Assembly: GCF_021018805.1 (NCBI RefSeq)
Contig: NC_086249.1
Location: forward strand, 79,882,472 to 79,946,471
DNA length: 64,000 bases
Reading direction: 5' to 3'
DNA from: Prinia subflava
Lineage: Eukaryota; Chordata; Aves; Passeriformes; Cisticolidae
Every line of letters starts with the position of its first letter. Position 1 is the first letter of the stretch. Shown here one piece after another: positions 22,704 to 36,065 of the stretch. The notes below the pieces were generated by a model that was given only the letters and a program-made list of their open reading frames with translations, had not been told where the DNA came from and ran no database searches. The position numbers and the translations under genes are program-made.

Positions 22704-25700
22704 TCTACTAGGAACAGGTCTCTGACACTTTTGGGAAAAAAAATCTGTGATATTATATGCCTGAAAATCTTTAGAAACAATGTCCATGTCTATATAACTG
22801 AGCTTCTCAGTCCTAAAGCTTATCTTTTCTCAGGTACCTTAAATATGTGCCCACATTGGATGTCAGTTTCTTTACTTTTGCAGCAATTTTGAATCTCTGG
22901 CATCCACAAAATTATGGTAATCCTAGCTAATTAATGCTGTCTCTGATGAGAGTCAATAAAAATGTCTATAGCTGTTGTATTCAGTTTGATTTGACTGTGT
23001 ACTTATCTCCTTCTCTAGCTCTGCATACTCAGTGGAGTCTGGAAGGGATTCAGCAGACCAGCTAATGGGCATTTATTTCAGGATGAGATAAATCTCTCCC
23101 TGTGTTTTATCACTGTATTGACCAGCTCCCTGCTGAGGAGGGAGGCTCCCAGAACCCAAACCCTCAAACTCAAGCTCTGAGAAAGTGAAGGGTGTGTCAG
23201 AATGTGGCTTAGGCTGGCCACATACATGTAGCACTGGCCTATCCCAAGCCAAACCCTCAGGCACCATCCTCACATTCAAAAAATTAAAAATAAATCAAGC
23301 AAAAAGAATATTGAAAGCAGAAAAAGCCAGGAGAAAGGCATCGTTCTCCCCAAGAAAAGTTCTTCTTTTGTAATGAAGTTTGCTTCATTTAAAGCAGATC
23401 CTCTCCTTCTGTTCCCTTTATGCAGAGGCACTGTGCACTTGGCAAGGCTCTAGCTGAAACAGTGTCCTTCTGAACCTAGGTAGACAATTTTCCAGTGGTT
23501 ATAAGACAGCAAGTGAGTGTGTACAGTGATCTGGGGGAGTTTGGAGGGAGATGTGTGCAGAAAGAGGGCTGGAAAGCTGAGGCCATGCTTGCAGGACAAG
23601 CTTATTTCCAGGGAGAACCCAAAGGCCTCATTCACACATGCAGATTAATCAGGGTTTATCACTGTAGTCAAACTGGTTAAAAATAAACCATTGTTGCATA
23701 CCATGCCCACTCCACTAGTTTGGTGCTCAGAAAAAAGCAGATGTGGATTTCAATTCCATCTGCCTCTCTGCACTCCATGTTGCAGTGAAGGGCCTGAGAA
23801 CTCTGGGAATGTTACGGATGAAAAGAGCTACAGTGGGAAAAGTGCATCTAAAGACTTGTTTAGGCTAGCAAGCCTTGCAGCTTTAGCTGCACTGGTACAG
23901 CAGCCATTCTTACTTCCCTGAGACTTGATGTAATCATACCAGCTAAAGGTGCTTCTAGTGGCAGAGCTTATTATTCTTCGAGCTGCAAAATGAGTTTCTC
24001 TAGTACAAATGGTACTTCCAAACTGATATAACTACACATAAACTGCAGCTTCCAGAAACAGATGTAAAACACACCCAAAAAAGGGCCTGTGTCATTGTGT
24101 GTTAGTGAAAATAGCAGGATAAAGCCTCTCTAACTCGGGGCAGCCCTAAATGGCAGGCAAAAACACGGTATTCTGAGTGGTATTCTCTCTGACACAGAGA
24201 GACTTGTGTAAACTGAAGGCTCTAGTCAACGTGCACAAAATATCTCTGCCCCACATTCCTTCTATATTTAGCCATGCAAAGTCTCCATCCGTATCATGTG
24301 CATCAGCAGGAGAAGGAATTGACTGGATAATTTATGCTGAAATTCATTCACTGCATTCATTGAGAGAGCTGTGTTAAACCTCTCTGTAGATTTTTCCTAA
24401 CACATAATGCAGTGCTATTGATTTATTCCCCCTGGATTCTTTCTGTCTGCCTCAGTACTGCTGCTGAGCATCCGAGCCTTTGACTCCTGTGCAGCACAGG
24501 CTACCCACTTCTTCATTCCACATACATAAAAAATGCCCTGCAGTGGTACTCAAGGGTTTTTGTTGTTATGGGTTCGAGTGTTTCCTTGCATGGGGCTGCC
24601 CAAGGCTCCTCAGAGCCTGCTGTTCACTTAACCTGTTCACCAGGGAAGAACTGACACTGCCAACCACTATTGGAGCTGTCAGAGCTGCCCCTGTGCAGGG
24701 CAGTCTTCCAGCTTCCTTCCTCTTCCCCAAGCTGCAGCAAAATTGGACCAGTGATAACCTGACACACCAGGATCTGAGCCAGCAAAGACAAATAGAGATA
24801 TTTTCCCTGCTTCCACTAGGCACAGTGTAGGCTGTTTGGGCATGAGGCTCCATGAACCCAGCCTTAAGGAGTATGGCCTGTCTTGTTTGCATGATGCAGG
24901 TAACTCTTCAGTATCTAGAATTTGTTTCACTCTAAGCCTTAAACCCTTCTTGACTCCCTCTGCTCCCCCAAAGTGGTGTGGATTGTACATAAACAGTGAC
25001 AGACTGGGGTTCAGGTGATGCAAGACAGGGTGCTAACACTGTCACCTCTGAGCAGGTCCAAGTCTTACAGGCAGCAAGTTTGCTTAGCTTTTAATATATA
25101 TTGAGCTAAAAAAGATTTTTACTAAAGACTCCTTTTCTTCCACTCCTCAAAACAGGCTTGGAAAGCACATACTGGGTCTGCAGGTTCATGGCTTACCCCA
25201 ATTACAGTGTAGAAAGGAGGAAAGACATGGGGATAGGGCCACAAACCCTGGGACAGAGATGCTTGAGGGTATGACAACTGCAGTACAGAAATCTCTCTGA
25301 CACAATAGGTCAAAGTGAACAAGCAGAAGATTTGTATTCATTTGCACATGGAGTCTCTGCAGTCACTAAAGTTGTATCTACTCTTGTTCAAAAGCCCTGG
25401 TACTGGCCTCCCAGAAGAAGACAGGCCTTTCAGTATGGCCTGTAGAGATGTTTCATGGCAACCAGGAATTCTAATTCTAAATATATGTCCTTCAACAGGT
25501 CTATACTACAGCTGAAGCCTACACTTAAGGCAGATCAAAGTTTCACTGTGTGGCATAGTAGCTGGCATCTGATTTTAAAAGCACAAGCATACTCTTTAAA
25601 AAAGCAATGAAGTGAAACCAACTATAATTTAAATAGAAATGGTGTTTAGTTGCCTTTTCCTGTATCACTTCTAAAAATAGATGCTGCATACGCTCTCAGT

Positions 25701-26555
25701 ATTTGCATACATTATGCATACATATAGTGGCTGTCAATCACTTGGTAAAAAGTGCACAGTTTGAAATGGAGGTGTTTGGAACTTAGGAAATGAAGAAATA
25801 ATATAACTCAAGCAATATGAAGATGAGTCTGTCTCAAAGATCGTATGACCCTTAACTTTATAAGCAGGCATTTCATTTACCTCCCAGAATATCTGTCCCT
25901 TTCAGGGCACTGAGCAGCCCTGAGTGGTGATGATCAGGACTGTGCAGTGGGAGAATCAGATAGCTGTAGGACACATCTCATACATCAACTTCAACCCCAA
26001 GTGAAAAATTGTAGCTCAGATAGTTCTGATTTCTGCTAATGACCAGATACTCTTAAGTCTTACAATGGAGATTATTAAGAATTGTTTTGTAAGCCATGGA
26101 GCTGCTGACCTTTCTGATAAAAAAATAAAGCCTATTCTTTCAGGATTTGTGGTTCTCACACTGCCTTCCCCTGCTGGGGGAAGAGCTGAGTAGATATTAG
26201 CTGTTGTTTAGCTCTTCTTTCTGTTCTGTCACAAGTCTCATTTCAGACTTCTTCAAGTCTTTCAAGTCAAGTCACCTTACAATCAGAGCTAATGCTCACA
26301 GGCAGAAGCCACGACAAAGAGCAGTTAAGGATTCCAATATCTAATAACAAAAAGAAGAAAAGAAAATACATTTGAGAACCATTCAAGATGCTTTACCATT
26401 CTTCCTTAGAGCTTCCGTTCTGCCACATCTGTTGCCTAATTTTTCCCACAAGAAATAAACTGGAGCGCAACCAGTAAATTTTAAAGGAAGACATTTATAG
26501 CTCTGTCATATCTCCAATAGTCATTTTGAAGTCTGACATAAGAAGAGCAGCTGCA
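22704..26555. other. Unique DNA, no gene recognised
   Basis: I find no domain-bearing frame or repeat. The 24470-24830 interval has overlapping open frames on both strands (116 codons on plus, 114 on minus), which indicates low stop density rather than a gene. Confidence 0.55.
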
Positions 26556-26712
26556 AAGGATATGTTTACAAACATGAATTTTTTGAATGATTGATGACCA
26601 CATGCCAAACCATAAATGCTGAGTAATTAATTATCCAGAGTGCCTTGTGAATCATAAAGGCAATTCATCTTTATGTTTAGTTAAACCCTCTTGCACAACA
26701 TTATCAAAGTTG
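26556..26712. promoter_or_regulatory. Possible enhancer-like cluster of developmental factor motifs
   Basis: Within about 150 bp there are a forkhead-type TGTTTAC (26563-26569), a PBX/HOX composite TGATTGAT (26588-26595), a homeodomain TAATTAATTA (26624-26633) and a TCF/LEF-type ATCAAAG (26703-26709), with no repeat signature. This composition is typical of deeply conserved non-coding elements in vertebrate gene deserts. It remains an inference from motif wording. Confidence 0.3.
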
Positions 26713-29700
26713 CATAAATCAAGTAAGCAAGAAAAAACAAAAAGTTCCAAAGCAATCTTAAGAAATAAAACAACTGAAACCCCTACACCCAAAACAACAA
26801 AGCAAATGCATATAACTATTTAATCAAACTCCGAGCTATTCTTTCATGCATTAATCCATTCTTAAATTACATATCTGTTATCATATCTAGGCATGCATGT
26901 GATGTACTGCTTCTGACACTCTTCAGCACATGTAATTCCTCTTACAATCAATGGGATTTTGTCATACAGGTGTATGAAAGCTTTAGCCTTTATTATCTAG
27001 AAATGTCTGATAGCAGGACTGTGTACCTTAGATCTAAGCCCTGAAATGAGGAAAACTGGGTTTCCAGTTCAAGGCTTCTCATTTAACATTTTGTGCAAAG
27101 GTCTCCAAGTTAACAGCTACCTTTACATCAAAGCTGCTATTAAAACTTTCCTATGTCCCACATCTCTTGTGAGGATAAAGGCACTAGTAATAGCTAGGTT
27201 ACAAGTCCAAGGGTAGTGAGGGTAATCTAAGTACACACCATATTTCATACACACAAACAGGTCAAAACCTCTGTCTTGGACATTTCAATGGGGATGAAAT
27301 TGCCTTTACAAAAATCAGGCCAATTTCAGAGAAAGATTTCACCAGTATAATTGGCAGCAGCTTTCTAGGGAGAGGAACAGCTGGAGGGATTGGGTACTGG
27401 GGGCAAAGGGATATTAAACATACTCTGTCAGCTGCAGACTGCAAACTGTGCAGTAGCACTCCCACTGAGAACTAATGGATGATGAAGAGACACAGCCAAA
27501 ATGTCTCTGCAATGCTCATGAGCCCCGGCTGTGCTCAGGGAGAGATTTCTTCCTGGAAACCCAAAATCCTGAACCCTCCTCCCTTGGAGCAGAGCAAGAA
27601 GGAAGCGCAGGGGAGGAAACTGCTTTGAATGAAAACCACATGCAGTGTGTGTGAGGGGGACATGACCAAGGGCAGTATGTTTTACACTTTATGGAAGTGG
27701 CCCCTGGGAAACTTCTCTTTGGATGGTTTATGAATGTAATATTTGTTCCACCCTGAGCTCAGCCATTTTATCTCTAAAGTGTCTGTGCTGCAAAATATAG
27801 CCCTGAACAGAGTGGTGTGCTCTTCCAAGGCTTCACTGACTCAGTGGGATTCTCACCAGTGCACAGGCTGCATTCACCCTAAAATAAAACTCCAAAGGAG
27901 TTAGTGGCTTGTGCACGCAAGACTTTGCATGCTGTGTGTTAAATCTATCTGTAGGTGGTGTTAAACTTAGAGTGTGGTCTGTCATTTGGAATGCCAGTGC
28001 ACTAAATAGAGATTGTCAGGAAGATATTGTCTAGAATTATAAATGCCATGTGTTAAGTGCAGTTTTTATTTAAAAGCTAGGAGGAAGAAATTGTTTGGTT
28101 ATTGTGCTGGTTTTCATTTGCTTGTGCTATTTCAAAAATATGGCATTTCATGTATTGCATTCCAGCAAGTTTGGAGCAATTTAGTAGGAATCCTGGAAGC
28201 TCTCTTATCACAGTAGACCACTGCACATTCAGAAAATCTGTCTATCATTTGTGTGTTACTATAGCAACAACCTAGTTCTATCTGGAAAATACTGGTCCAC
28301 TTCTGCCTGCATACTCTGCTCCACAGGCTAGCTTTCTCCCATGGAGCAGCAGCAAAACATCTTTTAGCATCTGAGGCATAAAATAACACATGGGAAAGGA
28401 AACTCCATGGGAAGGAAACAGCCCTACTGTCCTGGCATGCACTAGTAGGCAACTTATCTACTTCCAGATGAATAAAGTAGTGTATCTAAAACAGATTCCT
28501 GATCATTCTTCCCAATTTTGTTGCTGAACTCATCTACATTAAGAAAAGCAGTTTCACAGCTTTTTAATCAATTAAACACTTCTCTTAGTATTGCTATAAA
28601 TCAAACACACTTTTCTTGGTAGTTATCATCAGTTCTTCTCCAGCTATTGGAAGGAGCATACACTAACCCACTAGATATAGTGATTACAAATGGTCTCCAG
28701 ATGGTGCCATGGCAGGCCAAACTGATGGTGAATTTAAATCCAAATGTTTGTCTTCCCAGTCACCAGCAAGGAATTGTTTAAAAATGTATCTGAGGTTTCC
28801 CAGGAGGGAAAAGGTGGGATTCCTGTTTGGACTCAGGAAGGAGCTCTCCTGTGCTGCTCCCAAAGTCGGGTCACCGCTGGTGTTGGTGACACAGAGTGCT
28901 TCAGCAGCATGGGACATTTCTTTAGGAGAATACGTTTTGCATACTCCAGCTGTCACAGTTGTCCAGGCATGAGGACAGTGTGCTGGTAACATACCTGCTT
29001 TCTAGCACAAAGTAGAGGGGTTTAGCTTAGTCCATCATTCTTTTCCAACACCAAAGTTTCTGCAGGCAAATGGTTCCCTGATGGACACACCACAGCTTGT
29101 AGGTTCTGTCAACACTGGCCCCAGGACAGCCCACTGTGTCCTTAGTGCAGTTGTTGAAGTTCATAATGAGGTTTACAAAGGAAAATAATGAGACTTTTTT
29201 TTACCTTTTTCTTTCCTTGCCTTCCAATAAAACAGTTTCTAATTCCTTTCCTGTAGATCAAGCTCATAGGAAGCAGCAGGGTTTGTGTCCACCTTGCTGA
29301 GGAGAAGGAAAAAAGAAAGTACTTTAAAGGCAACAGGTTGCTCAGTTGATCAGCCCGTTGATGTGTGACCTGGACTTCAACAAACACCTATATCAATGCA
29401 AAAATGCAAAAGCACCAAGAAGGAAGAGAAATCTCACAAGTCGATGAAGTTAGATGCCAAACTGTTTGTGCGTCTTGGAGTTTCTTAGCCCATTTTGTTC
29501 TGATGCCCTCAAAGGATGATTTCAGTAGGATTCACTCTGAGTGAATTCCAATAGGATTTACTGTAAGTGTTCTTTCAATACCTTTGGCTCCCTTCCCCAA
29601 ATTCTCTGGCATACTTACGTGTATAAGTGGGAAGAATGTAAGGAAATGCCTTTATTTTTGAGAATTTGGTAGGTAGAATCTTTTTGAGGATCATTTCTGA

Positions 29701-31833
29701 ATATCTCATAGATCATTGATATTATGCACACCAAGGCAGAGAAATTATGCTCAACTCTTCTGTTACATATATTCTTTTAATCTTGTACCCTGAACCCAAC
29801 AGAGACACAACTTTTCTGTGATGTCTATGCCTCTGCCAGCTTCTTAAAAGTTTTAATCTTTTTTTATCCCAGCAGTGAACAGCACAATTGCAATTTTAAC
29901 AGTGAAGTTTTTATTCTGCGTCCCTCGGTTCAGGCTGGTAGAGTGTTGAGGCTCTAACTGTTGAACTTCCTCATCATGACAATGATGCAGAAATAGTCAC
30001 TTAACAAATTTCATCTTCAAATGATGCACTCAGGAAGGAATAGAGGGAATATTAATGCAATTGGTTTTGCAGCCTCCATTAGAATGGAGGAAGTTTCACT
30101 TCTTCCTTTGTGCCTTAATCCTCTTTGGAGTTATTTCTCCTGCACACAGCTCAGTGCAGCTTTGTTGGAGCAGGAGCATTGTGAGGGCAGCCGAAACAAA
30201 AGGCTACAATACGATGACCTTGCGTGGAAGAGTTTGCTCAGGGAAACTGAAACTGATAAAAACATCAGAAACAAAAACTGTGCGTGTGGAATCCTGTTCT
30301 CTTCACTTCAAGCTCCTAATATTTAGGATGGAAAAAACCCGAAGTCCCAATGTTTTTCTCAGAACATCATTCTGCTTCATGTTCAGGTGGTGCATCTATT
30401 TTGTGCTTGGAATCCTTGAACTGTTATAAACTACAACATCTTTTATCTCTCCCAGTTCTCTCATGGCCTTCACGCATGGCAAAATTATTAGGGTAATTTA
30501 TGAAGTTAATATAATGTATAACAGGCTTAACTTCTTAGTATTTTTTCCTCTTTCCTATGTTATTTATCCACCTATGCATGTGGCCTTTAGAGATGGGGAA
30601 GCTTCCTTGATAGGGAAGGCTGGGAAATGCACCTTCTAGTAGTAATGGAACTATTAAGGTACTATTTCATTTGGTTTTAAATGTGATTTTCAAGGCGGCA
30701 TGGCCAAGAACTTATCTTTCTGGTTGAAAGAAACTGTCACTCTTTAACACCTGTTAGGAGCTTTTCTACATTTGAGCAGTCACATTGTTATGAACATCTC
30801 CTATCAAAGGCTTGTTGTCCCACTGTGGGTGTGGGGTTTATTCTTCCAACATGCTGTTTTGCCATCCACTCATCCCTTTCTGAGCCTGGCTGGCCTGAGA
30901 ATCCAACCTGTCTCTTGCACATTAAATTGTGAAGCTCTAACCATAGCCCAAGGGAACAGTGCTGAACAACATGATTTTTTAATGAGCACACTCAGTGTGG
31001 GTTGCTCTTGTTTAACATAAAAGAAAAACATAATCCCTGCTCTAAGCCATTTGCAGTCTAAGGGCTGGGTTGTGGCTCTAAGCAACATCCAGCAGTGGGG
31101 GGAAGGTACAGAGGGAGCTACTCCTGGAGGCATTTTTACCAAGTCTGTGGAAGCTCAAAGAGTAGCAACTGCTGCTACTCTCATGTATAAACATGGGGAA
31201 CATGACTGACACAAATTGGGAGCTCAGCTCTCACTCAGGGGGAGGCATGAAGCTTCTCTCTGTATCTGAATGCCAGCAATGATGCAGAGAGAAGGGTCCT
31301 TGTCTCCACCCCATTTTTTCACTTGTGCAGAATTACAGCAGAAGAACATGCAGGGATGTTACAGGAAGTTGCAGCAGAGCAGACAATTGCTCTCCACAGC
31401 GTTTTGTCCCAAACACTGATAAGGCTACCAATGCAATTTTCTTCCTGGGCAAACAGGTTTCAGTTGTCTAAACAGGAAGTGCAAATAGACTTGAGTTCAG
31501 CCAAAAAACTGAAGGTAGGCCAAGAAAGGTACTTTTGAGCCATGTCTGGTTATGCAGATTGAGCAGAGATGGCATCATGAACCGTGTCATGTGTTTGCCC
31601 AGCATATGATTCAGAGATGGCTGCCTCTTCATCACCTGCTTTTGGAGATAGTAACTCACAAAGGACTTTGATCTGAAACATTTCACAGAAATGGACCTCT
31701 TGAATCAGTACTGTTTCAGTCCTTCAGAGGAAAAAGGATTTGCCCAGCCAAGGAAGGAAAGCTCTTATTGCTACACACAAAGAGCATCTGTTCCTAAACA
31801 ACCAGCTGTCTCTTAACAATTTTTTTTCTGCAG
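26713..31833. other. Unique DNA, no gene recognised
   Basis: No transposon, gene or RNA is evident. Pairs of opposing open frames (28684-28992, 30021-30429, 30772-31142) carry no recognisable domain. This stretch leads up to the candidate exon. Confidence 0.55.
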
Positions 31834-31890
31834 GATATAAAACCAGGAAAAAATAGTTTGAGTCCTCAGACTGGCAAACAAACCTTCCAG
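31834..31890 (+). other. Candidate 57-nt cassette exon, frame-preserving
   Basis: All core splicing signals are present in the right order: a branch-point-like TCTTAAC at about 31811-31817, an uninterrupted pyrimidine run from about 31820, the acceptor TTTCTGCAG ending at 31833, 57 bases, then CAG followed by a GTAAGAA donor at 31891. The only open frame is phase 0 and encodes 19 residues, DIKPGKNSLSPQTGKQTFQ. The other two frames stop at once or after six codons. The length is a multiple of three, so it could be skipped or included without changing the frame. I do not recognise the peptide or the host gene. If real, the window would be an intron region of a plus-strand gene. Chance pseudo-exons exist, but this is the best formed in the window. 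Confidence 0.4.
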
Positions 31891-33009
31891 GTAAGAACTG
31901 ATACTATAGATTCAGAGATTTTATTTTCTTCTTGACATCAGAGAGGCATTTTGCCAAGAGAGAGGCAATCAGAAGTAGGGTGTTAAGAAATTAGTTGTGG
32001 AAGGCATCTCAAAACATGGAAATCTGCCAGGTATCAAATGAATAGCTATCTAGGGAGTGAAAACAGGAAGAAAGAAATAGAGAATGGGAAAAAGAGAAAT
32101 CAGGATTATCCAGGACACCTCCTGAGCTTCTACATCTGTGTAGAAAAGAGAAAATGGTAGAAAGAAGATTCATGGAGAAAATAGTATATGAAATGAAGCT
32201 GCTTAAAAATTCAAACATTTTTATACCAAAGGAAGAAACCAGTGGAAAACAGATGCCAACTAATGTCAAGTTAGCAAACTTGACCTTTTGCAAGCATGTA
32301 TGACTTCAGAGTGCTATTCTAGCAACAGAAATGTGTACTTGTCCTTAAAAATGCAACACCCTGCTATGCTGGTTAGCAACCCACTACACCTGCACATCAG
32401 AGAGACAGACACAAAACCTGAGCAGTGGCAACTCAGAAGTCTATAAAAGATGTTAGGAATGAATTATTTAGATAAGTCTGATATAAAGAGGTACGGTATC
32501 TCAGTATGAACAAAATTGCCAGTGCCCCTTCCTTTGCAAATAAAATGTATACAAATATTAAGAACTTTTTAGCCTGACATAACATGTACACAGTAAGAAT
32601 TATACCATCATTACTATCATAAAAAAGAAAATAAGTAATATAACTGATTTAAGCCAGTGAAAAACCTGTGTTCGAATTAGGTTTAATCAGGACGACAGAG
32701 AGCTCAATGTCCCTACTTTTTCAGAGTACCTGTACTTTGGGTAAGGAAAACTTTCCAATGTTCCCTACTTTGGCAAAAGAATCAAAGAACCTGCAATGGC
32801 ACCTCAACTAAGACCTCATATGGCAGCACTGAAAACCACCCACAGCCCAGAAGTCCCCAGCCTGGGATGAGCTTGGAAAAACCCAGCAAAATCTAGCAGA
32901 TGCCTAAATACAAATGTTGGACAAAAGACTGGTGAGCTGGATATATGGTCCCTACCTAAAGGTAGAGCCTTCCCTTTGGACCTCTGGTCAGATATGGCCA
33001 GCAGTCATG
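31891..33009. other. No gene recognised
   Basis: Unique AT-rich sequence downstream of the candidate exon. Nothing further is identifiable. Confidence 0.6.
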
Positions 33010-33150
33010 TTATAGAATAATAGGATGGTTTATGTTGGAAGCGTCCTTAAATATAACATAGTTCCTATGGGCAGGGACACCTTCCACTAGACCAAGGTGC
33101 TCAAAGCCCCATCCAAACTGGCCTTGCACACTTCCAGGAAGGCAGCATTT
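33010..33150 (-). mobile_element. CR1 LINE 3' fragment
   Basis: The plus strand opens with a degraded antisense CR1 tail (TATAGAATAATAGGATGG), then GGTTTATGTTGGAAGCGTCC. It continues with GGGCAGGGACACCTTCCACT and CTCAAAGCCCCATCC, which is the antisense order of the CR1 3' UTR. The copy is about 140 bp, minus strand, and truncated after the CTTCCAGG motif near 33133. Confidence 0.92.
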
Positions 33151-34964
33151 TCAGCATGTAAATAATGTGCAGGAGCAGCAGTAGGTCCAGGCTCATTTTA
33201 AAACACCTTTGAGAAAGTCAGGGACTTCCTTTCTAGTATGGTGTCTAAAGCCTGCACATGAGATAAGAGGAAGTTGCTTCCATCACCTCATCAATCCCCA
33301 AAATGTGCAGACCCACATGTCTCTCTCCATAAGTGCTGCACAAAATAGATAGAGGATGAGTTTGAAAGTTGTGCTGTCCCTCGCTGCTTTTGGAGAGACA
33401 GTGTAACCTGTCATAGGCACACAAGCAGAATAGGGCAAGGGGCGCCTGATCTGATGTGCTAGGGGAGAATTTCCTTTTCAGCTGGGTTTTTTCAGCATTA
33501 AATGCAACCACTCTGAAGCCTGTATGGACAGCACAAGAATGTAACCTCTTGATGACAAGCATATGCACCATGGATAACCTTATCAGACCTCAGCACAGGC
33601 ACACACAGGTTGAAAAACATTTGGGATGACAACACAGATTATTCTCACAGTCTTGCCAAGCTTATCTGAGCCAATTAAATCAAACACTACAATGTATTGT
33701 TAAGTAATGAGTTTCCTAAAAAGGGCCAAACTCTGTGTTATGCCTCATAGGAACAACTGTGTGAGTGGTCCTTTTGTGCACAAGGCTCTACAAGTTAATA
33801 TGATTTGAAACCAACAGCACTTTCATCTGGCTGTAGTTTGTTTCCAAAAGAAAGCTGGTTGTGGTTTTGCAACAGCAAATGGAGAACTGTGCAGACTTTT
33901 GAGCTTGGTTATTTTTAATTACTGGTGCAGACATACAGACACATGAAATATCTGATGAGAGGTGGGAATCACACTTCCATAAAACTGGTTCCAGCTCCCT
34001 GTTAAGGCAGTCACATCTCACACAATTTTTTAAATTATGTTTTTCCAAACACAATTATGCCTATGTTAATAATTATGGTGGCATTACTTTGTATTAAAAA
34101 AAAAAAAATCTTTGACCTACTTAAATAAATGAAGCTCAGTCTAACATTCTCCCTGCTGGAGTACTGAGGTTTTCCTTGTCAGTCTGGCAGAGATACCATC
34201 AGTGAATCTGCACACTGGACCATATACAGATGCCATGTAAGGAACATTCTGCTATTTGCTTTCATGCATTGTCCTGCCAAGAAAGCAAAATGTTCTCAAC
34301 ACCTCAGAGCTGTCACTGCACCCTTCTGCATGACAAAGTTTGTCATTTGTCCATACTATCTCACCTGTAATTCTGCTATGGGACTTAGCTGTAGTTTAAA
34401 CAGTAATTGGAAGTTTTGTTCTTGTCTCTGCCCTGCCTTTGATCACCATGGAGTTGACCTCAGAGACATCTCCTGCTGCAAGTCTTCCTGCCATTCTCAG
34501 CTGTTCTATCCTCCAAAGACCATCACACCTTCCCTGTTTGCTCTGAGCAATGAGCTCAAGGCATAGTTATCACATAAATAAATTAGTAATTTCAAAACTC
34601 AGAGTAATTTCAAAACGGTGGCTGCTACTATGCAAGGTTTAAATACAAACCATAGGCCAGATGACATCTGCACAAATATGCCATTTTACACTGCTGGGGA
34701 AACCAGTCCCATCATTCATTATTTTATTTAGAAGTGGTTGCCATATTGTCCTTTGTCTCCCCATCTAGTAGGTTTTTTCCTTGCAGGAATATGGTCACAG
34801 GAGAACAAAGAATGTAGGAGAATGGGTAGAAGTGATAGACAGAAACACTTCACAAGGTTTGCACAGTGGTTGCAACCAGTGTCATGATGCACACACAGGT
34901 CAGGGATGTGCAAGAAGTTAGAGCCCACCAATGCTTGTGAACAAGGTCAGGTGAGATAAGCAGT
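33151..34964. other. No gene recognised
   Basis: Unique sequence. A 12-13 base poly(A) run lies at about 34097-34109. An open frame of 108 codons on minus (33245-33571) has no recognisable domain and I do not call it. Confidence 0.55.
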
Positions 34965-36065
34965 TCACAGCATCACAGAATCACAGCATGGGTCAGGTCA
35001 GGTCAGGGACCATGGGGGATCATCTGGTCCAGCCTCCCTGCACAAGCAGGGTCATCCCAGAGCATATTGCCCAGAACTGCATCCAGATGCTCCTTAAGTA
35101 TCTCCTGTGAGGGAGACTCTCCAGTCTCTCTGGGAAGTCTCTCTCTTCCAGTGCATAGGTACCTGCACACCAAAGTTCTTCATGTTCAGATGGAACTTCC
35201 TGTGCATCAGTTTCTACCTGTTGCCTCTTGTCCCATTCCTTGTCACCACTGAGAAGAGCTTGGCTGCATCCTCTGACACCCTCCCTTCAGATAATTATAT
35301 ATGTTGTTAAGGTCTCCTCCAAGTCACCTCTTCTTGAGTCTGAATGGGTGCAGTTGCCTCAACCTATTCTCATAAGAGAGATGCTCCAGTCCTCTGATCA
35401 TCTTTGTCACCTACCACTGGACCTGCTCTGGATGCTCCATGCCTGTCTTGCAGTGAAGAGCCCAGACCTGGACACAGCACTCCAGAAGTGCCTCACAGAG
35501 CTGAGTGGAGGGACAGGATCACCTCCCTCTACCTGCTGGCAGCAGTCTTTATCCTGGTAGTTGTTTCATCATAGAGGGCAACCCCATTGGTCAAGCATGA
35601 TTTGCCTTTAATGAATCCATGCTAGCTACTCTGCATCACCTCCCTGTAGATAGAAATGGCCTCCAGAATGAGGCATTTCATCACCTTTTTAGGGACTGAG
35701 GTAGGGCTGATTGGCTAGTAATTCCCTGGTTCCTCCTCCTTTCTCTCTTCAAAGACTGGGGTGATATTTGATTTCTTCCAGTCCTCAGACACCTTTCCAT
35801 GCCATGGCCTTTGAAAGATGATTGTGAGCTGCCTCATTATGGTGTCCTCAGCACTCATGGATCATCCCAGCAGGATCCATCAACTTGTGGATTTTGAATT
35901 TGCCTATGTGTTCTCTAACACAATCCTCCATGACTAGGGAAGGTCTTTCTCTCAGTGGCCCATCCTGCCTTTGGAGTCTTCTCCAAGAGAGAATGGAGCC
36001 TCAGAAACTGTTTTGCCCATCATTCTTGAGGCTTCTGGACATGTCAGTAACAGTTCATGGGCAAT
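34965..36065 (-). mobile_element. CR1 LINE copy with internal deletion removing the reverse-transcriptase core
   Basis: Read on the minus strand from high to low coordinates, the copy begins in ORF2 with degraded reverse-transcriptase sequence: FKIHKLMDPAGM near 35890, EDWKKSNITPVFEE near 35770, HGFIKGKSCLTN near 35610. At about 35540-35565 it jumps directly to the ORF2 C-terminus (a REVILSLHSAL motif near 35510). It then runs through the 3' UTR to a tail of ATCACAGAATCACAG at 34970. The fingers region is thus joined to the C-terminal region. The palm with the catalytic aspartates, roughly 200 codons in the family, is missing. Stops and frameshifts confirm a dead copy. The 5' limit is approximate. 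Confidence 0.92.
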
